NCBI GenBank assembly: GCA_038250435.1
Contig: JBBSCJ010000002.1
Coordinates: forward strand, 124,001 to 188,000
Length of the DNA stretch: 64,000 nucleotides
Source of the DNA: Gemmatimonas sp038250435
GTDB taxonomy: Bacteria > Gemmatimonadota > Gemmatimonadetes > Gemmatimonadales > Gemmatimonadaceae
Direction: 5' to 3'
Below are positions 45,021 through 53,638 of this stretch, piece by piece. Positions within the stretch are counted from its first letter, which is position 1. Each line of letters starts with the position of its first letter. The notes under the pieces were generated by a model. That model ran no database searches and was not told the origin of the DNA. It saw only the letters and a program-made list of their open reading frames with translations. Position numbers and translations under genes: made by a program.

Positions 45021-45060
45021 GGGGAGAACGCCGGTGTCTCGAGACACCGGCGTTCTCCCC
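45021..45060. terminator. Perfect 40-bp palindrome, probable bidirectional terminator
   Basis: Two 20-base arms (the left arm is ggggagaacgccggtgtctc) match perfectly with no unpaired centre except what a hairpin turn needs. It lies between the convergent OmpA-like and eRF1-like genes. A pyrimidine-rich run (tgcttctttc) follows on the plus side; no strong T-run follows on the minus side. Confidence 0.75.
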
Positions 45061-45119
45061 TGCTTCTTTCAGCGACGCATAGCGGCTTGGCTGAGCAGCA
45101 GGCTTTCGCCTACGACTCT

Positions 45120-46289
45120 TCAGAAGCGGTAGATCGCCGCAACACCGGTGTTCGACGGCATGCGATCGTGCGGGACCATCACGACGTCCCCTCCCATTCG
45201 CAGCGTGAGCTCCGCCAGATCGTCGAGCACATCATCCATATGCGGGTCCTTCTCCGCGTCGTCCGCGTCTCCCAAAGTCATCTGGCCGGTCTCGCGGTCG
45301 ACGCGTCCGGGCACCACGCGGTCGTCATCCACAAGCAGCGTGCGCACACGCCCGCCGAGCGCGGCCATGGCGACATTGTTGAGATCGGCTGACGCATGGT
45401 CGCGTGGGAGTGCGGCCCCATATTCGTCCATAAATCCTTGTAATCGCGCGAGATAACGCGGCTGCACGACCTGCCAGGCCTTCTCGCGTAGTTCGTCGAG
45501 GGACGCCGCCTCGGGATTGCCCGCGATGGACTCGGCGAGCAGATGCGGGTTGTGACTGATCTCGCGAAATGTGGCGTGGTGCTCGGGTAAGGCCGCGAGC
45601 ACCAGCGGCAATCCTGATCGCTTCGAGTGATAGTCCATGATCGCACGGTCGATCACGCGAAAAAACCGTTCGGTATCCTTGTCGAGTTCATCTTTGCGAT
45701 TACCGATACCGAAACTCACATTGCCGTGTGAGGGATCACGCCCCGCCTTCCCGACGGTCGCCGCGCCCGAGTACGCCTCGGTGAGTTCGTGGCCCAGGGC
45801 GTCCTGCAGCGTACGCGGTACGCCGGGGTTGAGTTCGATCTCGTCGAGAGCGTCGCGGTTTCCGTGGTAAAGCTTGACCTGCTCGCGCGTGAGGGCGAGC
45901 AGCTCGAAGCGATCGGCAGACTGCATGATGCGCAACAACGGCTTCGTGTGGAACGAGTCCGCCACGATCGCCCGCTCCGGTACGGTCCGCTGCAGCTTGT
46001 ACACCTTGTACAGGTCTGCCGCACGGAGTACGGCGAGCCCGTCGAGCGTATGCGTCCAGAAGCGGTCGTTCACCGCCAGCTCGTGCAAGGGCTCCAGCAG
46101 AGCGGTGAGCGCCTGTTCGTCGAGAAGATTACCGAGTGAATTCTCGGCAGTGCGCAGTAAGTTGCGGAAGCGCACCACGTCTTGCTGCGTCTCGGGAAAT
46201 CGTCGCGCAGTTGGCATGTAGATCGATACGCACGGTCCTGCGCGATCGGCGAGCAGGTCGCGGAAGTGCTCGATCAGCGGTGTGGTCAT
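45120..46289 (-). CDS. Bacterial archaeo-eukaryotic release factor (eRF1-like) family protein
   Basis: A 389-residue member of the baeRF (bacterial eRF1/Host_attach-related) superfamily. The N-terminal third opens with MTTPLIEHFRDLLADRAGPCVSIYMPTARRFPETQQDVVRFRNLLRTAE, and the central peptidase-free Pelota/eRF1-like core includes LLALTREQVKLYHGNRDALDEIEL. The C-terminal domain resembles the eRF1 domain 3 (GRVRTLLVDDDRVVPGRVD ... DDVLDDLAELTLRMGGDVVMVPHDRMPSNTGVAAIYRF). No clear GGQ motif. It follows the hibernation-factor gene by ten bases, which hints at a shared role on ribosomes; the activity itself is unknown. Confidence 0.82.
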   Translation of the reverse strand: MTTPLIEHFRDLLADRAGPCVSIYMPTARRFPETQQDVVRFRNLLRTAENSLGNLLDEQALTALLEPLHELAVNDRFWTHTLDGLAVLRAADLYKVYKLQRTVPERAIVADSFHTKPLLRIMQSADRFELLALTREQVKLYHGNRDALDEIELNPGVPRTLQDALGHELTEAYSGAATVGKAGRDPSHGNVSFGIGNRKDELDKDTERFFRVIDRAIMDYHSKRSGLPLVLAALPEHHATFREISHNPHLLAESIAGNPEAASLDELREKAWQVVQPRYLARLQGFMDEYGAALPRDHASADLNNVAMAALGGRVRTLLVDDDRVVPGRVDRETGQMTLGDADDAEKDPHMDDVLDDLAELTLRMGGDVVMVPHDRMPSNTGVAAIYRF

Positions 46290-46299
46290 ATGCTGTGCA

Positions 46300-46653
46300 T
46301 CACAGGCTGAGTTCGCGAGAATCGAACGGGTCACGCCCTTTCGGCGGACGCGCGCGGCTGACCCGCTTGTCCAGCAACCGCACGAGTTTGTCGCGCGCAC
46401 CATGCAGAGCAGCGCTGATCGTGTCCGCGCTGTGCGTCACGGCAAATGGATCCTGGCCACTCATGCGCGCCTCGAGCATGCATCGCTTGTCGGCGGCGCC
46501 TGATTTATCCGCGTTGACGTCCTGAAAGTGCACTTCGATGCGCGTGATCTGTTCGGCAAAGCGGCTGAGCGACTTCTCGAGGTCCGTTTCAACTTCCTGG
46601 GCCAGTTTGGCGTGGCCGTCCACGTGATTATCCGTGTTCAACTGAATCAGCAT
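46300..46653 (-). CDS. HPF/RaiA-like ribosome hibernation factor
   Basis: A 117-residue short-form hibernation protein, binding the decoding region of idle ribosomes. Conserved segments: MLIQLNTDNHVDGHAKLAQEVETDLEKSLSRFAEQITRIEVHFQDVNADKSGAADKRCMLEARMSGQDPFAVTHSADTISAALHGARDKLVRLLDKRVSRAR. The long HPF C-terminal dimerisation tail is absent. GGAG lies six bases before the ATG at 46653. It is the first gene of a two-gene operon with the eRF1-like protein. Confidence 0.86.
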   Translation of the reverse strand: MLIQLNTDNHVDGHAKLAQEVETDLEKSLSRFAEQITRIEVHFQDVNADKSGAADKRCMLEARMSGQDPFAVTHSADTISAALHGARDKLVRLLDKRVSRARPPKGRDPFDSRELSL

Positions 46654-46770
46654 GCCTGCTCCGGTGGCGAGGGGGAAGGTCGATTGCTGGTGTGCACGCC
46701 TTGTGCCTGAACCGGGGATCGGTGCCAGGCACAGCGGGAGTTGCCGCATCGCTGCAGACCGCGGCCGCTG

Positions 46771-48132
46771 TTACACCGCCTCGGATAACGATGTAAAGTT
46801 GAAATCCCGTGCCTTGATCGCCGGCATCACGACATTTCCACCCTGCTCGGTGCCGGCCAAGCGCTCGGCGCGACCTAACGCCTCGATGTTATTAAGCAGA
46901 AACAGCGGAGATTCGTTGAAGCGGAAATTCCGGAGCGACTTGGTGATTTTGCCGTCCTCCACCAGAAACGTGCCGTCGCGGGTCAGCCCGGTATAGAGAA
47001 TCGTGCGTGGATCCACTTCGCGCAGATACCACAATCGCGTAACCAGAATCCCACGTGCGGTGCCCTTGACGAGCTCGTCAATCGACTGCGTACCGCCTTC
47101 CATCTTGAGCGTGGTCGGTCCGCCCGTTGGCGTCTTCCCCTGCTTCTGCGCCCAGAAGCGCGAATACTGCAGCTGTGTGAGGATTCCGTTGTCGACCCAT
47201 ACCTGTCGGCCCAGGGGCGTACCTTCAAGGTCCCAGGGCCGGCCAAGCAGCTGCAGATCGGCCGGATCGGAGAAGATTGTCACGCGTTCGTCCACGATCT
47301 TCTCACCCACCTTGTTGCCACCGCCGACTTTCACGAACGGACTGCGCCCTTCGTCGGCGCTGCGTGCGTCTGCATAGTTGGTGATCAGCTGCACGAGATC
47401 ACCCACCGCTTGCGGCTCGAGGATCACCGAGTACCGCCCAGGTTCGATGGCGACCGGATTACGTGACAGCCGCGCCTTCTCCACCGCGCGCTCCGCCACC
47501 CGACGCGCATCGAGCTGGCGCCAGTCCGGATGATCGGCCGCAGCCCACCCCGAGCCCGTTCCGTCGGCCGTGCGGACGGTAAGGGTGTAATTGGCGTTCG
47601 TACTGCGATTGTACGCGAACATGCCGGTGCTGTTGCCGATCGCCAGGGCGCCCGCTGTGGACACCAGATACCCTGCCGCCTTCACATCACCGGCTTCACG
47701 CGCCATCCGAAGCGCGATGAGCGACGCCCGGGCGCGATCGTCAGCCGTGAGCGCGGCGGTGCTGTCGAAATAATTGCCGGTCTCGGTGTACGGCTGGGCT
47801 CCAAGCTGCGGCATCGCCTCCGGATCATCGGGGGACAGCTTGGCGAGGCGCTCGCTCTGCTCCACGGCGCGACGAATGGCGTCGTCGGAGAGATCGTTCG
47901 TGGAGACCACCGCGTGTTTTGGGCCGAACGCGCTTTGTATCGCCAACTGCGCATCGGTGGTGGAGCCGGCGGTGGACACCTGATTGTCGGCGAAGCGGAT
48001 GTTGCCCTGCGCGTACGTGTTGATCTGCACGTCGATCGCATCGGCCTTCGACCACTTCACCGCCTTCTCGAGGATCCCCTGCGCCTGCTCGCGGGTGAGC
48101 ATCGCCTCGGTTGGGTTGGTGGAGTTACGCAT
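46771..48132 (-). CDS. TldE/PmbA metallopeptidase-complex subunit
   Basis: Partner subunit of the TldD/TldE protease, which degrades unfolded peptides and processes modified peptides such as microcin B17. The 453 residues carry the PmbA/TldE pattern: an N-terminal strand-rich domain (ADAIDVQINTYAQGNIRFADNQVSTAG), GNSTGMFAYNRSTNANYTLTVRTADGTGSGWA, LEPQAVGDLVQLITNYADARSADEGRSPF and IKARDFNFTSLSEAV. No zinc-binding HExxxH, as expected of TldE. No signal peptide. Its ATG shares a base with the TldD stop (TGATG), so the two are coupled. Confidence 0.9.
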   Translation of the reverse strand: MRNSTNPTEAMLTREQAQGILEKAVKWSKADAIDVQINTYAQGNIRFADNQVSTAGSTTDAQLAIQSAFGPKHAVVSTNDLSDDAIRRAVEQSERLAKLSPDDPEAMPQLGAQPYTETGNYFDSTAALTADDRARASLIALRMAREAGDVKAAGYLVSTAGALAIGNSTGMFAYNRSTNANYTLTVRTADGTGSGWAAADHPDWRQLDARRVAERAVEKARLSRNPVAIEPGRYSVILEPQAVGDLVQLITNYADARSADEGRSPFVKVGGGNKVGEKIVDERVTIFSDPADLQLLGRPWDLEGTPLGRQVWVDNGILTQLQYSRFWAQKQGKTPTGGPTTLKMEGGTQSIDELVKGTARGILVTRLWYLREVDPRTILYTGLTRDGTFLVEDGKITKSLRNFRFNESPLFLLNNIEALGRAERLAGTEQGGNVVMPAIKARDFNFTSLSEAV

Positions 48133-49772
48133 CAGCCCTTCCTCCCGGTGTTGATGACGTTGACGTTCTTGAAGCGGGCAGGCGGTGAGCCGTGCGACAC
48201 CGCGTTCACCTGCGGTGGCTGTCCTTTTCCGTCAAAGAAGCTGCCACCCAGCACATAGCTCGACTTGCCGCCGATCATATCCATGGAGTTCCAGAAGTCC
48301 GGTGTGCGAATCTGGTAGGCGACGTCTTTCAGCACGCCCACCACCTTGCCGCCCTTGATCTCGTGGAACGTCTGCCCACCGAACTGGGCGTTGTAGCGCT
48401 GCTGGTCGATCGAGAAGCTGCCGTCGCCCTGAATGAGAATGCCGCGATCAGTGGCCGCGACGAGATCGTTCATCGAGAGGTCCTGCTCTCCCGGAAGCAG
48501 GGACACGTTTGGCATGCGCTGGAACTGCACGTTGTCCCACCCCTGTGCATACGAGCAGCCATGTGAGCGCACCGGCAGGTTGTTTTTCTCATACCACCAG
48601 CGGAGCCACGGCGCCTGCTCACGCGTGGTCTGATAGTCATTGAACATGCCGTTCTTCACGATCAGGAATTCGTCGGGCTTCACGCCGTCGTCATCCCACC
48701 CGATGGTGGAAAGGGCGCCTTCCTGACTGCGATCGCCTTGCACGTTCATGATCGACGGACCGTACTTGAGCGTTCCGAGCATCTTCTCCGGCGGCGCGAC
48801 GAAACTGGTGCCGGCGTAGTTGGCCTCGTAGCCCGATGCGCGATCGAGCTCGGTGGGATGTCCGATGCTTTCGTGAATGGTGAGCCAGAGATTGGCCGGG
48901 TCGAGGACAAGATCGTAGCGCCCTACGTCTACCGGCTTCGCGGTGAGCTTGGCCGCCGCTTCCTCACCCCATTTTGGCGCGTTCCCCACCAAATCCGAGC
49001 CGAGCACGTACTCCCACCCCCGCGCCATGGGTTGAATCATGTTGCTGCGGTTCTGGAAATCGGTGAAGTCGGACGACACCGCCGTGATCTGCATCGTCGG
49101 CCATGACCGCACCGTGTTCTGCGTGATGAACGAACCGTCGGTGTTCGCATAGTTGCGCTCGTCCTTCACGAAAAAGAATCCGCTGAACACGAACTTCACG
49201 TTCTTCGCTTTGAGCGCGGCTGCGTTCGCGCTCAGCAACAGGTCGGCTTTCTGCTCAACGGGAATGTCGAAGGGATCCTGTGTGAAGGCGCCATTCCACA
49301 CACCGTTCGGCACCACCGGCGCCGGGAGCCACTCGACCGGTGCGGCGCGAGCGACGCGCGAGGCCTTGGCGATCGCCACCGATTCACGCGCTGCAGCGGC
49401 CGCTCCGTCGGTGGTGAGCACGCGCGTCGCCGCGAAGCCCCACGTGCCATCGACCAGTGTGCGCACGCCGATACCAACGGTGTCGGTGTCCACGACATTC
49501 TGAATCTGCTGTTCACGCGTGAACACGAAATTCTGTCGCTGACGACTGCAGCGCACATCAGCATAGCTCGCGCCGGCCATCTTCGCGGCGTTGAGGGCGG
49601 CGTTCATCAACTCCTTGACGTTCGCGATATCACGGAACGTCGCGATGGCGCGCGGATCGGGAGCGGGAGTCGCGCCGAGGAGGCGCGGCAGGCCGGCAAG
49701 TGCCGAGCCCGCGAACAGGGAGGCGCCAAAGGCCGTGCCTCCCTGTTTCAGAAAATCACGTCGGGATGTCAT
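48132..49772 (-). CDS. TldD-type zinc metallopeptidase with Tat signal
   Basis: Catalytic subunit of a TldD/E-like complex. The 546-residue protein begins MTSRRDFLKQGGTAFGASLFAGSALAGLPRLL, a twin-arginine (SRRDFLK) export signal, which E. coli TldD lacks. The zinc site is HESIGH (H300, H305). Other conserved parts: ASYADVRCSRQRQNFVFTREQ, GIGVRTLVDGTWGFAAT, YDLVLDPANLWLTIHESIGHPTELDRA and RSHGCSYAQGWDNVQFQRMPN. The ATG at 49772 is the start of the signal sequence; longer upstream frames are low-complexity readings of the region between genes. Confidence 0.92.
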   Translation of the reverse strand: MTSRRDFLKQGGTAFGASLFAGSALAGLPRLLGATPAPDPRAIATFRDIANVKELMNAALNAAKMAGASYADVRCSRQRQNFVFTREQQIQNVVDTDTVGIGVRTLVDGTWGFAATRVLTTDGAAAAARESVAIAKASRVARAAPVEWLPAPVVPNGVWNGAFTQDPFDIPVEQKADLLLSANAAALKAKNVKFVFSGFFFVKDERNYANTDGSFITQNTVRSWPTMQITAVSSDFTDFQNRSNMIQPMARGWEYVLGSDLVGNAPKWGEEAAAKLTAKPVDVGRYDLVLDPANLWLTIHESIGHPTELDRASGYEANYAGTSFVAPPEKMLGTLKYGPSIMNVQGDRSQEGALSTIGWDDDGVKPDEFLIVKNGMFNDYQTTREQAPWLRWWYEKNNLPVRSHGCSYAQGWDNVQFQRMPNVSLLPGEQDLSMNDLVAATDRGILIQGDGSFSIDQQRYNAQFGGQTFHEIKGGKVVGVLKDVAYQIRTPDFWNSMDMIGGKSSYVLGGSFFDGKGQPPQVNAVSHGSPPARFKNVNVINTGRKG

Positions 49773-49893
49773 GAGAGATGGCGGACTCCGGCAAGCATGG
49801 TGGGCGCGGTGAGCGAGACGACGGGCGGGTGCCCGAACGTTGGAGTATACGCCACCAAGCGCCATCGCGTTTCGCCGCGTCGCGCCGACGCCC

Positions 49894-52272
49894 CTACTTG
49901 AACCGAATGCCGTTCGGCGCCACCGCACCCTTCGCGGGGACGAACGGCTTCGCTGCAGCGCCACCTGGCGCATGGGACGGTCCACGATTCCGCGCGTCGT
50001 TGCGCACATCGTTGCGCGATCCCTGCACCGCATCCCGCGCACCGCGTCGCACCTCACCCGACGCACCGGCCACGCCCTCCGACCGCGCACCGGCGCCGGA
50101 CCCTCCGGAACCACCATCCGCCCGCATGCTGAGCGCAATGCGGCCGCGGGCAAGATCGATACTCTGTACGGTCACCTTGACCTTCTGCCCCACCTTCACG
50201 GCATCGTTGGGATCTTTGATATAGCGGTCGGCCAGCTGACTCACGTGCACCAGGCCGTCCTGATGCACGCCGATGTCCACAAAGGCGCCGAAGGCGACGA
50301 TGTTCGTCACCACGCCCTCGAGCACCATGCCCGGCAACAGGTCGGCGGGCTTGGTGAGATCATCGCGGAAGGCCGGCGGCTCGAAGGCCGCACGCGGATC
50401 ACGCCCGGGCTTCTTCAATTCCGCCACGATATCGCGCAACGTGGGCATACCGACATCGTCGCTCACGTACTGCGACAACGGAATGGTGTCGGCGAGCGCG
50501 TCGTTGCCCACCAGCGCACTCACCTCCGCACCTAGATCGCGCGCCATGCGCTCCACCAAGGCATACCGCTCAGGGTGCACGGCGCTGGCGTCGAGCGGAT
50601 GCACGCCACCGCGCACGCGCAGGAAGCCGGCGGCCTGCTCGAACGCCTTGGCACCAAGCCGCGGCACGTCCTTCAGATCGGCGCGTGAGGCGAGACGCCC
50701 CTTCGTGTCGCGCAACGTGACGATGCTCTGCGCGAGTCCCGGTCCGATGCCGGCCACGTACGCCAGCAGCGCCGCCGAGGCAGTGTTCACCTCCACACCG
50801 ACACGATTGACACAGCTCTCCACGATGTCGTCGAGACGCTGCTTGAGCCGCGACTGATTCACGTCGTGCTGGTACTGCCCTACCCCGATGCTCTTGGGGT
50901 CGATCTTCACCAGCTCGGCCAGCGGATCCTGCAACCGCCGCGCGATACTCACCGCGCCGCGCAACGATACATCGAGCTCGGGAAATTCGGCACGCGCCAT
51001 GTCTGACGCGGAATACACCGACGCTCCAGCCTCATTCACCACCACCACCTGCGGACGCGGCGGATCGATCTCGCGCAGCGCAGCCTTGGTGAGCGTTTCC
51101 GTCTCGCGACTGGCCGTCCCGTTGCCGATGGCGATGAGATCGGGCGTGAAACGCGTGACCAGCGCACGAATGGCGCCGGCAAAGCGGTCTTCCTGATGCA
51201 GGTACAACGTGTCGGTGTGCACCAGCGCGCCGGTGCCGCTCACCACGGCCACCTTCACACCAGTGCGGAAACCGGGATCGAGACCGATCACCCGCTTCTC
51301 GCCTGCCGGCGACGACAACAGCAGCTGCTCGAGATTGCGGCCGAAGATCGTGATCGCTTCATCGTCGGCGCGGGTCTTGAGCTCCACGCGCAGCTCCACC
51401 TCGATAGCCGGTGACAGCAGCCGCTTGTACGCATCGGTAGCCACGAGGGTGAGCTGTTGACTGGCCTTGCGCGCGCCGATGACCTCACGCGCCAGACGCG
51501 CATTGATCTCCTCGAGCGGGGCTTCCACGCGCCAGAGCAGGTCCCCTTCCGTTTCGCCGCGTCGGATGGCGAGCATGCGATGGCTGGGAATGGTGCCCAG
51601 CGACTCGGAAAAGTCGAAGTAATCCTTGAACTTGGAGTCGTCGGACTTCTTCTCGGTCATGACGCTGCTCTTCACCAGTCCCTTGGCGCGCGTCACTTCA
51701 CGCACCCACCCGCGAATGAGCGCGTCTTCGGCCACCTGCTCCGACAGAATGTCGCGGGCGCCCTGCAGCGCCGCTTCAGGCGTGGGGACTTCGCTCGGCT
51801 TCCCGTCCACCTCCGGCAGCACGAACGTCGCCGCCTGCACCAGCGCAGTCGCGTCGTTCAGTGATCCATCCCACAGCGCATCGGCCAATGGCACCAGCCC
51901 GCGCTCGCGGGCGATCATCGCGCGGGTGCGGCGCTTGGGCTTGAAGGGGAGGTAGAGATCCTCGAGCGCCTGCTTGGTGTCGGCCTTGTTGATCAGCGCC
52001 TTGAGCGCGTCATCAAGCTTTCCCTGCTCCCCAATGCTCTTGAGCACCGCCGCGCGACGGTCCTCGAGCTCCTGGATATAATCGGCGCGCTCACGCACAT
52101 CGCGGAGCTGCACCTCGTCGAGACCGCCGGTGACTTCCTTGCGGTAGCGGGCGATGAAGGGGAGCGTGGCCCCTTCGGCGTACAGGGCAAGCGTGCGCTC
52201 GACCTGCTGCGGATTGAGCGAAAGCTCGGCCGCCACACGGGCGACCAGTGCTGGAGCAAGCGTGGTGGTCAT
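49894..52272 (-). CDS. tex: Tex family transcription accessory protein
   Basis: RNA-binding protein of 792 residues. Domain order: N-terminal helical region with ATLPFIARYRKEVTGGLDE, a YqgF/RNase H-like domain (RVIGLDPGFRTGVKVAVVSGTG), helix-hairpin-helix region (AYVAGIGPGLAQSIVTLRDTKGRLASRADLKDVPRLGAKAFEQAAGFLRV), and a C-terminal S1 domain (GMVLEGVVTNIVAFGAFVDIGVHQDGLVHVSQLADRYIKDPNDAVKVGQKVKVTVQSIDLARGRIALSMR). The last 60 residues are Gly/Ser/Arg-rich and probably disordered. Start ATG gives the usual N-terminus. Confidence 0.95.
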   Translation of the reverse strand: MTTTLAPALVARVAAELSLNPQQVERTLALYAEGATLPFIARYRKEVTGGLDEVQLRDVRERADYIQELEDRRAAVLKSIGEQGKLDDALKALINKADTKQALEDLYLPFKPKRRTRAMIARERGLVPLADALWDGSLNDATALVQAATFVLPEVDGKPSEVPTPEAALQGARDILSEQVAEDALIRGWVREVTRAKGLVKSSVMTEKKSDDSKFKDYFDFSESLGTIPSHRMLAIRRGETEGDLLWRVEAPLEEINARLAREVIGARKASQQLTLVATDAYKRLLSPAIEVELRVELKTRADDEAITIFGRNLEQLLLSSPAGEKRVIGLDPGFRTGVKVAVVSGTGALVHTDTLYLHQEDRFAGAIRALVTRFTPDLIAIGNGTASRETETLTKAALREIDPPRPQVVVVNEAGASVYSASDMARAEFPELDVSLRGAVSIARRLQDPLAELVKIDPKSIGVGQYQHDVNQSRLKQRLDDIVESCVNRVGVEVNTASAALLAYVAGIGPGLAQSIVTLRDTKGRLASRADLKDVPRLGAKAFEQAAGFLRVRGGVHPLDASAVHPERYALVERMARDLGAEVSALVGNDALADTIPLSQYVSDDVGMPTLRDIVAELKKPGRDPRAAFEPPAFRDDLTKPADLLPGMVLEGVVTNIVAFGAFVDIGVHQDGLVHVSQLADRYIKDPNDAVKVGQKVKVTVQSIDLARGRIALSMRADGGSGGSGAGARSEGVAGASGEVRRGARDAVQGSRNDVRNDARNRGPSHAPGGAAAKPFVPAKGAVAPNGIRFK

Positions 52273-52342
52273 ATCGGGCAGTCTATGCGCGCATCGGGGC
52301 GAATTCTACGCCTTGCGTTTTCGTTCAGCGCCGCAGCAGCCC

Positions 52343-52705
52343 CTACGCGAACTCACGCGTGCCAAGCACACCGCCCGCTGTGATCCACAGCAGTGCGGCG
52401 GGCTCGATTGCGTGCGCGCGTGAGCGGACCGAGATGCAACGGCTCGAAGCGGATACCGCGGGCCAGCTGCGCGTCATCATCGCAGGTGAACCCGAGCGCA
52501 CGCGCCGCCCCGAACACCGGTTCGTGCATCACTTCGCGTCCGATGTTGTTGAACGCCTTCACCACGCGTGCATTCCGCGGCCGAGCATGACATGCTTCGG
52601 GTCTGCCGGATCCCGCACGCCGTACATCGCCTCGTGCCCCGCACCGGCCAAGCGCCGGCCAAGTGCGGTGCCCACGTTTCCTGCACCGATGATCGCCAGA
52701 TGCAT
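52343..52705 (-). pseudogene. Decayed F420-dependent NADP oxidoreductase gene
   Basis: The reverse strand starts like an NADPH-dependent F420 reductase: MHLAIIGAGNVGTALGRRLAGAGHEAMYGVRDPADPKHVML, then a stop after HAW. A second frame resumes with VVKAFNNIGREVMHEPVFGAARALGFTCDDDAQ ... RGIRFEPLHLGPLTRAR, and after another frame change the usual ending IEPAALLWITAGGVLGTREFA and stop appear. The family is normally about 200 residues; here the middle (roughly 80 residues) is missing and at least two frameshifts are present. No function is expected. It marks the left edge of the accessory region. Confidence 0.82.
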
Positions 52706-52877
52706 TGTGCTGCTCCGTGGTTACCGGCCGAGCGTTTCGATTACGAGGCGCGATCAACGCACACGAACGCGAAGTTCACTTCCGATGCGCCTGTCGGCAG
52801 CAGGCATCGAAGCTCGCGCACGATCCGACAACCGTTTGAGCATGAGACATCACTCTGTTTGCAAGACCGAATATGTC

Positions 52878-53117
52878 TCAAGCGGCAATTTCGTGCCCCT
52901 CGGCTAGCTCAAAAATTCGCTCCAGATCGTTCTCCCGTCCCATTCCGGGGTCCGGATACCTTCCGGCCCTAATCACGAACTCGGTCAGGCAGTTGAGTAT
53001 CGCGATGTCTTTAGCGGACAGATCTGAAATAAAATCAGCAAGTCGCGCAAGCCTATGATGCCGCAGCGCTCGTTCCGCCGCCGTGTATTCGTCGACGCCT
53101 TTCTTGAGAGGCAACAT
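52878..53117 (-). CDS. Small hypothetical protein
   Basis: A 79-residue soluble, probably helical protein (MLPLKKGVDEYTAAERALRHHRLARLADFISDLSAKDIAILNCLTEFVIRAGRYPDPGMGRENDLERIFELAEGHEIAA). I do not recognise it. AAGG precedes the ATG at 53117, which starts 18 bases after the next gene's stop. No membrane segment or metal motif. It lies in the same orientation as the restriction-modification genes upstream and could belong to that cassette. Confidence 0.5.
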   Translation of the reverse strand: MLPLKKGVDEYTAAERALRHHRLARLADFISDLSAKDIAILNCLTEFVIRAGRYPDPGMGRENDLERIFELAEGHEIAA

Positions 53118-53135
53118 CGCCTTTAGCGCGACCTC

Positions 53136-53459
53136 TCAACTATATCCCACCGGCATGAGCCCGACGGCGCAGTACTGGCCGTCGCACATCTCTCGCAGGA
53201 TGAGCGGCTTGTGGGCGAATGTCGGCTCCTTTCGCCGAACGACTTCAGCTGCTTCAGTGAGCGCCTGCGCATGTGCCATCCAAAGCACGGGAGACTTGAG
53301 GTCTCCCGTTTCGGGCGGGCCCTTAGGACCATCATCCACTCCTGCCGCCTCCACCGCGGAGGTCCATCGATCCCACGCGAGGACCGAACGCGAAAACGGA
53401 TCGGTGGCGAATCGTCGACGCTTCCGGCTTTGAAAGTCATTCGGTGGATTCACGCTCAT
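53136..53459 (-). CDS. Small hypothetical protein
   Basis: A 107-residue soluble protein of unknown function (MSVNPPNDFQSRKRRRFATDPFSRSVLAWDRWTSAVEAAGVDDGPKGPPETGDLKSPVLWMAHAQALTEAAEVVRRKEPTFAHKPLILREMCDGQYCAVGLMPVGYS). The start is uncertain; the open frame extends to 53504. The basic N-terminus and the Pro/Gly-rich middle are odd for a stable fold. It lies between the broken restriction gene and the other small gene, all on the minus strand. Confidence 0.5.
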   Translation of the reverse strand: MSVNPPNDFQSRKRRRFATDPFSRSVLAWDRWTSAVEAAGVDDGPKGPPETGDLKSPVLWMAHAQALTEAAEVVRRKEPTFAHKPLILREMCDGQYCAVGLMPVGYS

Positions 53460-53638
53460 CCTCAATCGAGATAAATACGCGCGCGCTGCAGCAGGGTGTA
53501 TCATAACTTGTGATCAGTGAGCGTAGCGAGCAGGGAGCCCACCGTATTGCCCTGACTGCAGCAACGCACAGGTATGCCGTGACCACCTTGTCCTCGCACG
53601 CAACGCTCCGATACTGATTCTCGAGCGAGGAGTCGCAA

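Noticed and set aside
52878..53459. Toxin-antitoxin pair
   Set aside because: Size and pairing fit loosely, but no toxin or antitoxin motif or DNA-binding domain can be seen.
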